A DNA stretch of 64,000 nucleotides, taken from positions 4,464,001 to 4,528,000 of the forward strand of contig NZ_CP025030.1 of NCBI RefSeq assembly GCF_002812705.1, written 5' to 3'. Source of the stretch: Achromobacter spanius. Lineage in GTDB: Bacteria > Pseudomonadota > Gammaproteobacteria > Burkholderiales > Burkholderiaceae_B. Every line of letters begins with the position of its first letter. Position 1 is the first letter of the stretch. The translations under genes and the position numbers were made by a program. The notes beneath the pieces are model-generated. The model worked only from the letters and a program-made list of their open reading frames with translations, had not been told where the DNA came from and did no database searches. Below are positions 8,388-16,424 of the stretch, piece by piece.

Positions 8388-9811
8388 ACGCCCGGCACTT
8401 TCTACCCCCGCTGCTGGCCCTGGTGATAGCCCTGGCCGGATGCACCACCGTGGGCCCGGACTATCAAACGCCGGCCGGGTCCGCCGTGCAACGGCCAAGC
8501 GCGCAAAGCGCCTTCATCGAAGCGCAGCCCGGGGTGTATCAGCAAGAGGCGGTGGCCGGACACTGGTGGCGCCTTTACCACGACCCGGTGCTGGACGGCC
8601 TGATCGACAAGGCCCTGTCGGCCAATACCGACCTGCGCGTGGCCAGCGCCAACCTGGAACGCGCGCAGGCCGCCGTGCAGGAATCCCAGGCGCAGCAACA
8701 GCCCAGCATCGGCGTGAACGCATCACCCACCTTCGGCCACGTATCGGGCTTGCAGGAACTGCAACCGGGCGTCAACCCGCCTAGCCGCTGGTCGTATTCC
8801 ACCGGCGCCAGCGTGTCGTACCAACTGGACCTGTTCGGGCAGATTCGCCGCGCCATCGAAGCCGCCAGCGGTGATGCCCAGGCCGCGCAAGCCGCCTACG
8901 ACGCCACCCGCGTCACCGTCGCCGCCGAAACCGCGCGCGCCTACGCCAATATGTGCGCGGCGGGCATGCAGTTGGCCTCGGCCCAGCATTCGGTGCAGGT
9001 GCAAAAAGAATCGCTGGATGCCGTCAGCCGCTTGCAACGCGCCGGCCGTGGCACCACGCTGGACGTCACGCGCGCGCGCAGCCAGCTTGAACAGTTGCAG
9101 GCCAACCTGCCGCCGTTTCAGGCGCAGCAGCGCACTGCGCTGTACCGCCTGGCCGCGCTGACGGGGCAGACCCCCAACGACATTCCCGCGTCGCTGCTGC
9201 AATGCGCCACCGCGCCGCGCCTGACCCGCACCATTCCGGTGGGTGACGGCGCCGCGCTGTTGCGCCGCCGCCCCGACATCCGCCAGGCCGAGCGCACGCT
9301 GGCCGCGTCCACCGCCCGCATCGGCGTGGCCACCGCCGACCTGTACCCCAAGGTCACGCTGGGCTTGTCCGCCGCGTCGGGCGGCCCCGCCGCCATGTTG
9401 GGCGACCGGGGCACCTTCAGTTGGAGCGTGGGTCCGTTGATCTCGTGGACGATCCCGAACACGGGCGCGGTGCAGGCCCGCATTGCCGAGGCCGAAGCCA
9501 ACACCAAGGCCGCCGTGGCGCGCTTTGACGCCACCGTGTTGAACGCGCTGCGCGAAACCGAAAGCGCGCTGGTGGTCTACGCGCGGCAACTGGATCGCGA
9601 CGCCGCCTTGCGCGCCGCGCGCGACCAAAGCGCCGAAGCCGCCTCGCAAGCGCGGCGGCTGTTCCAGTACGGCAAGACCGACTACCTGACCGTGCTGGAC
9701 GCCGAACGCACGCTGGCCGGCAACGAAAGCGCGTTGGCGGCCTCGCAGGCCGAACTCAGCAACGACCAGATCACCGTCTTTCTGGCGCTGGGCGGCGGCT
9801 GGGAAGACTAG
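8384..9811 (+). CDS. NodT-type outer-membrane factor lipoprotein of the FUSC exporter
   Basis: A 475-residue TolC-family outer-membrane channel subunit. The signal peptide ends in a lipobox (LALVIALAGC, lipid-modified C20), followed by TTVGPDYQTP, typical of NodT/OprM members. Two long coiled-coil halves follow, each with the expected beta-strand insert; RRRPDIRQAERTLAASTARIG around residue 300 is the family signature. It is the last gene of the MarR-controlled efflux operon and is followed at once by a strong intrinsic terminator. Confidence 0.93.
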   Translation: MNARHFLPPLLALVIALAGCTTVGPDYQTPAGSAVQRPSAQSAFIEAQPGVYQQEAVAGHWWRLYHDPVLDGLIDKALSANTDLRVASANLERAQAAVQESQAQQQPSIGVNASPTFGHVSGLQELQPGVNPPSRWSYSTGASVSYQLDLFGQIRRAIEAASGDAQAAQAAYDATRVTVAAETARAYANMCAAGMQLASAQHSVQVQKESLDAVSRLQRAGRGTTLDVTRARSQLEQLQANLPPFQAQQRTALYRLAALTGQTPNDIPASLLQCATAPRLTRTIPVGDGAALLRRRPDIRQAERTLAASTARIGVATADLYPKVTLGLSAASGGPAAMLGDRGTFSWSVGPLISWTIPNTGAVQARIAEAEANTKAAVARFDATVLNALRETESALVVYARQLDRDAALRAARDQSAEAASQARRLFQYGKTDYLTVLDAERTLAGNESALAASQAELSNDQITVFLALGGGWED

Positions 9812-9831
9812 CCAGCGGATGCCCCGCATCG

Positions 9832-9858
9832 GCGCCCCTACGCGGGGCGCTTTTTTTT
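9832..9858 (+). terminator. Intrinsic terminator of the efflux operon
   Basis: GCGCCCC (9832-9838) pairs with GGGGCGC (9844-9850) over a 5-nt loop and is followed by eight T (9851-9858), 20 nt after the stop codon of the outer-membrane factor gene. Confidence 0.9.
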
Positions 9859-9910
9859 GCCCGGCGTTTCTCAAGCCCAGGCTTTTTCCTGCTCTATCGG
9901 TCGAATCCAT

Positions 9911-9925
9911 TTCCACAATATGGAT
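9911..9925. promoter_or_regulatory. Putative IclR-type operator, site 1
   Basis: TTCCACAATATGGAT is an imperfect palindrome that shares AATATGGA and the TCCA arm with a second site at 10053-10065. Both lie in the promoter region of the duplicated-domain/TPP operon, whose likely regulator is the IclR gene at 14640-15449. IclR proteins often bind such short TCC/GGA palindromes. Confidence 0.4.
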
Positions 9926-10052
9926 CACGCATTGCCGCGCAGGTTTTCCGGACCTTAGAATAATTCTGAGACAAATCAGTTGAAATCAGTTGGGCGCAAA
10001 TGCTCAATGCCGGTCATAGATACGCATGGCAGGCAAACACACAAAACAAAAA

Positions 10053-10065
10053 TCCATAATATGGA
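10053..10065. promoter_or_regulatory. Putative IclR-type operator, site 2
   Basis: TCCATAATATGGA, a perfect 6-1-6 palindrome. Its right half overlaps ATG 10061, the start codon chosen for the duplicated-domain gene. Together with site 1 it spans about 150 bp. Confidence 0.4.
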
Positions 10066-10927
10066 ATGCACAAAAAAGGTCGACGCCCGAGTGCTCGACA
10101 GCATTACCAAGCTTGGCGATGCCGATATCGGCCGGGTCGTGATCGCGGGATCCCATGGCGGCCGCTATGCGGCTTATTGCGCCGCCCGCGGCCGGGTTCA
10201 CGCCGTGGTGCTCAACGATGCGGGCGTGGGCTGGCAAGAGGCCGGCATCGCGGGCCTGCAAGACCTGGAACACTGGGGCGTGCCCGCAGCCACGGCGGAT
10301 TACCGCAGTTGCCGCATCGGCGACGGCGCCGACATGCTGCGCCGTGGCGTCATCAGCCATGCCAACCCGCTGGCTCAAGCCCTGGGCTGCCGCCCCGGCA
10401 TGCGCGTTGCCGAATGCGCCGCGGTTTTGGGTCAGTCTTTGGGTCGCGCTTTGCCCCACGCTTCACCGCATTCCCCAGCACGGCCCGCGCCGCCCGCCGA
10501 GCGCGAAGAATCCCGCATGGTGCTGCGCACCGCCGCCGACGGCACGCCGTGCGTCATCGGCGTGGACTCGGTGTCGCTGCTGGACGAACGCGACAACGGC
10601 CTGATCGCCGTCACGGCATCGCATGGCGAGCGCTTGGCCGGGCTGCCGACCGACGGCGTCAAGGCCGCGCCCCGGCTGGTGACGTTCAACGACGCCGGCA
10701 TGGGCCAGGACGGCGCGGGCGTCGGCCGCCTGCCGCTGCTGCAACAGCGCGGCATTGCGGCATTGACGGTGTCCGCCCATAGCGCATGCATCGGGGACGC
10801 CAGGTCCTGCTACGACGAGGGCGTGATTTCCTGCGCGAACGCGCGCGCCCGCGAACTCGGCTGCCGTGTCGGCACGCCCCTGAAGACCTTTATCGACGCC
10901 CTCTTGAACGGGCGCGCCAATCATTAG
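10061..10927 (+). CDS. Protein of unknown function with two tandem copies of one ~100-residue domain
   Basis: I do not recognise this family. The 288-residue product holds two homologous halves. Each starts near a SHG motif (GSHGG in copy 1, ASHGE in copy 2), then has NDAG(V/M)G, AG(I/V), a G(V/I)xA turn, a C-I-G-D block (CRIGDG, CIGDAR), G-V-I-S-x-A-N, and ends in LGCRxG. The copies are separated by a Pro/Ala-rich linker. There is no signal peptide or membrane segment. The start is uncertain: TTG 9980, ATG 10007 and ATG 10061 are all in frame and none has a strong ribosome site; ATG 10061 keeps both domains whole. The TPP-enzyme gene follows after 52 nt, so a role in the same small-molecule pathway is likely. 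A carbonyl- or amide-processing enzyme is only a guess. Confidence 0.75.
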   Translation: MECTKKVDARVLDSITKLGDADIGRVVIAGSHGGRYAAYCAARGRVHAVVLNDAGVGWQEAGIAGLQDLEHWGVPAATADYRSCRIGDGADMLRRGVISHANPLAQALGCRPGMRVAECAAVLGQSLGRALPHASPHSPARPAPPAEREESRMVLRTAADGTPCVIGVDSVSLLDERDNGLIAVTASHGERLAGLPTDGVKAAPRLVTFNDAGMGQDGAGVGRLPLLQQRGIAALTVSAHSACIGDARSCYDEGVISCANARARELGCRVGTPLKTFIDALLNGRANH

Positions 10928-10979
10928 AACGATCACCAACCATCACTAAAACAATCACTAAAACGAGGAGCACATCCGC

Positions 10980-12707
10980 ATGTCGGAAAAACTGGAAATC
11001 ACAGGCGGCGAAGCCATCGCCCGCATGTTCGCCGCGCATGACGTCGGCTTGATGTTCGGCATGGGCGGCTTTCAATTGCTGCCCTTCTACGACGCCGTGC
11101 GGCGCTTGAAGCTGAATCACAACCTGATCAACGACGAACGCTGCGCCGTGTTCGCCACCGATGCCTACACCAAAGTCAGCGGGCGCCCCGGCGTGTGCGA
11201 CGCCACCTTGGGGCCGGGCGCCACCAACCTGGTCACCGGTCTGGCCGAAGCCTTCAACGCCGGCACGCCGCTGGTGGCGCTGGTGGGCGATTCGCACCGC
11301 CTGCATTCGTGGAAGAACATGACGCAGGAAGCGCGCCAGCTTGAAGTGCTGCGCCCCGTGGTCAAGGACGTGCTGCGCGTGGAAATGATCGAGCGCATTC
11401 CCGAACTGATGCGCCGCGCGTTCGCGGTGGCCACCAGCGGCCGCCCCGGCCCCGTGGTGCTGGACGTGCCCGAAGACATTGCGCACGCCGTCCACGCCTT
11501 TGACGCCGACGAGTTCTATGCCAGCGCCAACGCCCGCCGCGCCCCCGCGCTGCGCTGCCGGCCCGCCGCCGATGACCTGGCCCAGGCGGCCAGCATGTTG
11601 GCCGGCGCCGCGCGCCCCCTGATGCTGTGCGGCGGCGGGGTGCACATCAGCGACGCCGCCCTGGCTGTCGAAGCCTTTGCGCGCCGCTTCAACATCCCCG
11701 TGGCGCACACCATGAGCGGCAAGGGCGCCATTGCTTGCAGCGACCCGCTGAACGCGGGCCTCTTCGGCCGCTACAGCCGCATCGCCAACGACCTGATCGC
11801 CAAGGCTGACTGCCTGTTCGTGGTGGGCTGCAAACTGGGCGAAGTGGCCACCCGGCGCTATGACCTGCTGAACGCGGGCGTGCCGATCATTCATCTGGAC
11901 ATCGTGGCCGAAGAGTTCGACCGCACCACCACCCCTGCCCTGCGGCTATGGGGCGACGCGCGCGCCACGCTTGAAGAATTAAGCGAACGCATGGCGGCGC
12001 AGGCGTCGCAAGCCGACCGCCAGGCCTATGCGGATGAAGTCGGACAAGCCATGCACGCCTGGCGCGAATCCGTGCAGGGCAAGCTGACGTCATCCGACAG
12101 CCCCATCGGCATGGCGCGCCTGATGCATGAGATCAACGCCACGCTGCCCGAAGACGGCATCCTGGTGGCCGACGGCGGCTTTGCCGCGCATTGGGGCGGC
12201 CTGCTGTTCGACACCAAGCGCGCGGGCCGGGGCTTTGTGCCCGACCGGGGCTTTGCCTCCATCGGCTACGGCATTCCGGGTGCGATCGGCGCCGCTGCCG
12301 CCGCGCCGGGGCGGCAGGTCGTCAGCCTGACGGGTGACGGCGGTTGCAATATGTCGTTGGGTGAATTGGAAACGGCGGTGCGCATGGGCCTGGCCTTCAC
12401 GCTGGTGGTGGTGAACAACGCGGCATCCGGGTATATCAAGGCGCTGCAACACCTGATGTACGGCGGCGGCAACTATCAATCGTCAGACCTGGTGGAAACC
12501 AACTACGCCAACGTGGCGCGCGCGCTGGGCTGCAACGGCATCCGCGTGGAAGACCCCGCCGACATCAAGGCGGCCTTGGCCAGCGCCTACGCCTGCAAGG
12601 ACCGCCCCACCATCCTGGACGTCGTCGTCACGCGCGACCCGGCGCACATGTTGCCGGGTGTGGACAGCCGCGCCGCCAAGATCAAGCCGGGCGACCGCAT
12701 CGCCTGA
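10980..12707 (+). CDS. Thiamine-diphosphate-dependent enzyme (acetolactate synthase-like)
   Basis: A 575-residue protein with the three-domain layout of the acetolactate synthase/benzoylformate decarboxylase superfamily. The PYR domain has the cofactor-activating glutamate in NDERCAVFATDAY (about residue 51) and ATLGPGATNLVTGL. A central domain follows, then the PP domain with GDGG at about 452-455 ending in VVVNN, the Mg-ThDP motif. A GAGGAG ribosome site precedes ATG 10980. It lies between the duplicated-domain gene and a Bug receptor, so it probably acts on an imported 2-oxo acid or acyl compound. It is not the biosynthetic IlvB: there is no small subunit gene nearby. Confidence 0.88.
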   Translation: MSEKLEITGGEAIARMFAAHDVGLMFGMGGFQLLPFYDAVRRLKLNHNLINDERCAVFATDAYTKVSGRPGVCDATLGPGATNLVTGLAEAFNAGTPLVALVGDSHRLHSWKNMTQEARQLEVLRPVVKDVLRVEMIERIPELMRRAFAVATSGRPGPVVLDVPEDIAHAVHAFDADEFYASANARRAPALRCRPAADDLAQAASMLAGAARPLMLCGGGVHISDAALAVEAFARRFNIPVAHTMSGKGAIACSDPLNAGLFGRYSRIANDLIAKADCLFVVGCKLGEVATRRYDLLNAGVPIIHLDIVAEEFDRTTTPALRLWGDARATLEELSERMAAQASQADRQAYADEVGQAMHAWRESVQGKLTSSDSPIGMARLMHEINATLPEDGILVADGGFAAHWGGLLFDTKRAGRGFVPDRGFASIGYGIPGAIGAAAAAPGRQVVSLTGDGGCNMSLGELETAVRMGLAFTLVVVNNAASGYIKALQHLMYGGGNYQSSDLVETNYANVARALGCNGIRVEDPADIKAALASAYACKDRPTILDVVVTRDPAHMLPGVDSRAAKIKPGDRIA

Positions 12708-12772
12708 TATCAGTCAGCAACTACAACAACAACGACAACATGCACAACAAACCAAAGCGAGGAGACAACACC

Positions 12773-13750
12773 ATGAAGAGAAGAACCTGGATGAGCCTGG
12801 CGGCCGCAACGCTGGCCGTATCGCTGACGGGCGCCGCCACGGCGCAAGGCAGCTACCCCGACCACCCCGTCCGCCTGATCGTGCCTTTTCCGCCGGGCGG
12901 CACGTCCGACGTGGTAGGCCGCATCTTCGCCGAGGCGCTGGGCAAGCAGTTGGGCCAGACGGTCGTCGTGGAAAACCGGGGCGGCGCGGGCGGCACGGTG
13001 GGCACGCGCGCGGTGGCGTCCGCCGCGCCCGACGGCTACACGCTGCTGCTGGGCACGTCCAGCACCAACGGCACCAATTCGGCGGTGTACAAGAACCTGT
13101 CGTACGACGCCGTGAAAGACTTCACCCCGGTTACGCAGATCATCCGCGTGCCGGGCGTGATTGTGGTCAACAAGAATTTCCCGGCCAAGGACTACGCGCA
13201 ATTCTTCGCGCTGATCAAAGGCGCGCCGGGCAAGTATTCGTATGCATCGTCGGGCAATGGCGGCGCCACGCACATGGCCATGGAGTACTACAAGTCGTTG
13301 TCGGGGCTGGACATGATGCACGTGCCGTATCGCGGCACCGGCCCGGCGCTGAACGACGTCATCGCCGGCCAGGTGCCCATCTTGTGGGACACGGCGGCGT
13401 CGTCCATGGCGCACATCCAGTCGGGCAATTTGAGGGCGATCGTGGTGGCGGCCAAGACGCGCCTGCCGCAACTGCCCGATGTGCCGACCTTCGCGGAAAT
13501 GGGCCTGCCTGACTACGACGCCGAAATGTGGAACGGCCTGTTGGCGCCGGCCGGCCTGCCCAAGGACGTGCTGGCCAAGCTGAGCGACGCGTCGCGCAAG
13601 GCACTGGCGGACCCGGACGTGCAGGCCAAGTACGCGGGCGTGGGCGCCTATGTGGTAGCGGACAAGCCCGAGGAGTTTGGCGCGATGATCAAAGCGGATG
13701 TGGCCAAGTGGAAGAAGGTGGCCGACTTCGCCCACATCTCGGTGCAATAG
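12773..13750 (+). CDS. Bug-family (TctC-like) tripartite tricarboxylate transporter receptor
   Basis: A 325-residue periplasmic solute receptor. It has a Sec signal peptide of about 25 residues ending AATAQG, then YPDHPVRLIVPFPPGGTSD, which is the Bug signature that binds carboxylates. ATG 12773 has GGAGA just upstream; the in-frame extension to 12740 is rejected. No TctA/TctB membrane genes are adjacent, as is usual for the many orphan Bug receptors of Bordetella and Achromobacter. Its place in the TPP/SDR operon suggests it captures the pathway substrate. Confidence 0.93.
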   Translation: MKRRTWMSLAAATLAVSLTGAATAQGSYPDHPVRLIVPFPPGGTSDVVGRIFAEALGKQLGQTVVVENRGGAGGTVGTRAVASAAPDGYTLLLGTSSTNGTNSAVYKNLSYDAVKDFTPVTQIIRVPGVIVVNKNFPAKDYAQFFALIKGAPGKYSYASSGNGGATHMAMEYYKSLSGLDMMHVPYRGTGPALNDVIAGQVPILWDTAASSMAHIQSGNLRAIVVAAKTRLPQLPDVPTFAEMGLPDYDAEMWNGLLAPAGLPKDVLAKLSDASRKALADPDVQAKYAGVGAYVVADKPEEFGAMIKADVAKWKKVADFAHISVQ

Positions 13751-13751
13751 C

Positions 13752-14546
13752 ATGGGCCAGCGCGTAAAGGACAAGGTCGCGCTGGTGTTCGGCGCGGGGT
13801 CGTCGGGGCCGGGTTGGGGCAACGGCAAGGCGGCCGCCGCGCTGTATGCCCGTGAGGGCGCGCGGGTCTACGCCGTGGACGTGCGCGCCGAAGCGGCCGA
13901 GGAAACCCGGCGCGTCATCGAAGCCGAAGGCGGGCAATGCGCCGCGCTGGTGGCCGACGTGACGCAGTCCGCGCAGATCCAGGCGGTGGTAGCGCGCGTG
14001 CTGGACGAAGCGGGCCGCATCGACATCCTGCACAACAACGTGGGCATCACCGAAATGGGCGGCCCCATCGAGGCCAGCGAGGAAAGCTGGCACCGCGTGC
14101 TGGACACCAACCTGACCGGCGTGTTCCTGACCTGCAAGCACGTGCTGCCCGCCATGCTGGCGCAAGGCGGCGGCAGCATCATCAACATCTCGTCGCTGGC
14201 GTCGATCCAGGTCAACACCTATCCGTACACGTCCTATTACGCGGCCAAGGCGGGGTTGAACCATCTGACCCGGTCGCTGGCCGTGCGCTATGCGCCGGAC
14301 AATATCCGGGTCAACGCGGTGCTACCCGGCGTGATCGACACGCCATTGATCTACCAGCAAATTGCCGGCCAGTTCCAGGACGTGGAAGCCATGCGCCAGC
14401 GTCGCAATGCCGCCAGCCCGATGGGCCGCATGGGCGATGCCTGGGACGTGGCGCACGCCGCGCTGTTCCTGGCCAGCGACGAAGCCAAGTACATCACCGG
14501 CGTGTGCCTGCCGGTGGATGGCGGCAAGGCTTGCGCCGGGCGCTAG
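13752..14546 (+). CDS. Short-chain dehydrogenase/reductase
   Basis: A 264-residue classical SDR. The Rossmann glycine motif is the variant GAGSSGPGWGNG (14-25). HNNVG at 94-98, the catalytic serine in NISS (147-148) and Y162xxxK166 complete the active site; TRSLAVRYAPDNIRVNAVLPG and the C-terminal DGG are standard. ATG 13752 follows the receptor stop by one base, so translation is probably coupled. It should oxidise or reduce a hydroxyl/keto intermediate of the same pathway as the TPP enzyme. The longer in-frame ORF from 13698 overlaps the receptor gene and is rejected. Confidence 0.92.
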   Translation: MGQRVKDKVALVFGAGSSGPGWGNGKAAAALYAREGARVYAVDVRAEAAEETRRVIEAEGGQCAALVADVTQSAQIQAVVARVLDEAGRIDILHNNVGITEMGGPIEASEESWHRVLDTNLTGVFLTCKHVLPAMLAQGGGSIINISSLASIQVNTYPYTSYYAAKAGLNHLTRSLAVRYAPDNIRVNAVLPGVIDTPLIYQQIAGQFQDVEAMRQRRNAASPMGRMGDAWDVAHAALFLASDEAKYITGVCLPVDGGKACAGR

Positions 14547-14559
14547 TCCTTCGTGCTGC

Positions 14560-14616
14560 GGGGCGCGCTCTGGGGCAGGCTGCAAGGCCAGTTCGGGGCG
14601 CGCCCTGGGGCAGGCT
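14560..14616. repeat. 22-bp direct repeat between SDR and IclR genes
   Basis: GGGGCGCGCTCTGGGGCAGG-CT (14560-14581) recurs at 14595-14616 with one mismatch. It lies between the stop codons of two convergent genes. No hairpin with a T-run is visible. Confidence 0.6.
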
Positions 14617-14639
14617 CAGGGGCACACTTCAGCGCACAT

Positions 14640-15449
14640 TCAAGGACGCGGCAGCAGGTCCGCCGACAGTTCGGCCGCGGCGCGTTGCAAGGCCGCCACC
14701 ACGTCATGCAGGCGCGCGCCGGACAGGCGTGAGCGGATCGCCGCCACGCTCAAGGCGGCCACCACGTTCTGTTCACGGTCCAGCACCGGCACGCCCACGC
14801 CCAGCATGTCGGGGATGATGCGACCGGGGTTCAGCGCATAGCCCTGCTTGCGGGCGGCGGCGATGTCGTCGCGCAGCATGTCGGTGGACGGCAGGTCGGG
14901 CGCGGTGGTGGCGTCGTAGCGGGCAAGCACCCGCTCGATATCGTCGTTGGGCAGGAACGCCAGCAACGCCAGGCTGCCCGCCCCCACGCCCAAGGGCCGC
15001 CTGTGCCCCACTTCCAGGGTCAGGATCTTGATGGGAAAGTCGCCCGTCTTGCGGTCCACGCACACGGCCTCGTGGCCGGAACGCACCGACAGGAAACTGG
15101 TGTCGCCGGTGGATTGGGCCAGCCGCAGCACGGCGGATTCGGCGATGGCCTTGATGCCGTGGCGGCTTTCGGCGGCCAGGCCCAGGATGTAGGACTCGCG
15201 CCCCAGGCTGTACGTCTTCAGCTTGGCGTTCAGCGACAGAAAGCCCTCTTGCAGCAAGGCCGACAACATGCGATGCGCCGTGGGCGGCGTCAGGCCAAGG
15301 TCGCGCACGACGTCGCTCAAGGCCACGCCCCGCGCGGGCGCGGCCCCCACGTATTTCAGCAGGCGCAGCACGCGGAAGATGCTTTGCGCGCCACCCACCC
15401 CATCGGCGGCGCGCGGCGGGGCCGGCACGGAAGAACGGGCGGTGCTCAT
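14640..15449 (-). CDS. IclR family transcriptional regulator
   Basis: A 269-residue IclR protein. The winged helix covers about residues 25-85 (recognition helix in LTPPTAHRMLSALLQEGF), followed by the GAF-like effector domain with DRKTGDFPIKILTLEVGHRRPLGVGAGSLALL, the conserved ligand-pocket region. It converges on the duplicated-domain/TPP/Bug/SDR operon, and two matching palindromes lie before that operon, so it is the most likely regulator. Its own leader contains a 14-15-bp tandem repeat just upstream of the start codon. Confidence 0.93.
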   Translation of the reverse strand: MSTARSSVPAPPRAADGVGGAQSIFRVLRLLKYVGAAPARGVALSDVVRDLGLTPPTAHRMLSALLQEGFLSLNAKLKTYSLGRESYILGLAAESRHGIKAIAESAVLRLAQSTGDTSFLSVRSGHEAVCVDRKTGDFPIKILTLEVGHRRPLGVGAGSLALLAFLPNDDIERVLARYDATTAPDLPSTDMLRDDIAAARKQGYALNPGRIIPDMLGVGVPVLDREQNVVAALSVAAIRSRLSGARLHDVVAALQRAAAELSADLLPRP

Positions 15450-15450
15450 T

Positions 15451-15523
15451 GGGTGCGGATCATTGGGCGGTGTTCATAGGGCTGCGGGGCATCGGGCTGC
15501 GGGGCATCGGGCTGCGGATCATC
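15451..15523. repeat. Tandem repeat of 14-15-bp units in the iclR leader
   Basis: Two exact units GGGCTGCGGGGCATC (15479-15493, 15494-15508) are followed by GGGCTGCGGATCATC (15509-15523) and preceded by two degenerate 14-bp units (15451-15478). It lies between ypfH and the IclR start codon. Confidence 0.75.
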
Positions 15524-15542
15524 GAGCAGTTTCATCCCGCGA

Positions 15543-16247
15543 TCAATGCACCGTGGCGCCATCAGGCGGCGTCTGGTTCAGACCCAGGGCCGCTTCCCAG
15601 CTTCGCAGCGGCACGCAGGTCTGCAAGCGGACGATGGCGCGTTCGATCAGGGCGGGATGCAATTCGTGGCCGACGTGGCTGGCGATGTCGATGGTGGAAT
15701 CCCCGTGCAGCGCTTCCAGCCGGGCTTGCGCGGCCTGGATGTGAGACACGTTCATGACCGGGTCGTCGGCGCCGTGCAGCAGATGCAGGGTGGTGAATTG
15801 CGGCGCGGCCTTCGGCAATTGCGCATAGCGGCCCGCAAACGCGATGACGCGCCCGGCCATGCCGTCGTGGGCCTGCACCAACTCCAGCGCCATGATGGCG
15901 CCCTGCGAAAAGCCCGCCACCGCGGTGTCCGACTGCAACAGCTTGAAGCGGGCTTGCGCCTGGCGCACATAGGCTTCCAGGGGCGGCATGGCCGCCGCCA
16001 CGCGCTCGGCGCGGTTGTCTTCGCTGATGCCACGCACCGAAAACCACTGCCGCCCCGCGCCGCCGCCGTCAAAGGGCTCGAAACCTTCGGGCGCCAGCAC
16101 CGCCGCCATCGGGAAGGCCGCGCGCACGGCGTCGGCCAATGGCCGCAGGTTATCGGGTGACCCGCCCACACCATGCAGCAGGATGAACAACTGGCGCACG
16201 TCGACGCCCGCCTCGGGAAGGAATTCAAGTGAACCGGTAGATGCCAT
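15543..16247 (-). CDS. ypfH: Alpha/beta-hydrolase esterase YpfH
   Basis: A 234-residue serine esterase of the phospholipase/carboxylesterase (Abhydrolase_2) family, close to E. coli YpfH in the block AGRQWFSVRGISEDNR (64-79). The catalytic triad is S114 in GFSQG, D162 in GADDP, and H194 in HVGHELHP. LLHGVGG at 24-30 forms the oxyanion loop. ATG 16247 gives the family N-terminus; the upstream extension to 16502 is out-of-family sequence. It is cytosolic, with no signal peptide, and its natural substrate is undefined. Confidence 0.92.
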   Translation of the reverse strand: MASTGSLEFLPEAGVDVRQLFILLHGVGGSPDNLRPLADAVRAAFPMAAVLAPEGFEPFDGGGAGRQWFSVRGISEDNRAERVAAAMPPLEAYVRQAQARFKLLQSDTAVAGFSQGAIMALELVQAHDGMAGRVIAFAGRYAQLPKAAPQFTTLHLLHGADDPVMNVSHIQAAQARLEALHGDSTIDIASHVGHELHPALIERAIVRLQTCVPLRSWEAALGLNQTPPDGATVH

Positions 16248-16424
16248 GAAACTGCTCCGTGCTGGCTGGGGCCGCGGGACTGCGCCGCTGTCACAGCATT
16301 GTAAAATGCGCGGCGTTGGCCCTGGCGCCCCCTTGGTTCCCTGGGGATGCCCTAGCCCCCTCCTGGCAGTCCCGTAGCGGACCCTGCCTGAATGCCGCCG
16401 CGGCGGCCACTTTTCCCCGTTGCA

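Noticed and set aside
16248..16424. A lysine riboswitch ahead of the LysP-type gene
   Set aside because: The leader is short and lacks the conserved lysine-riboswitch core and any terminator.
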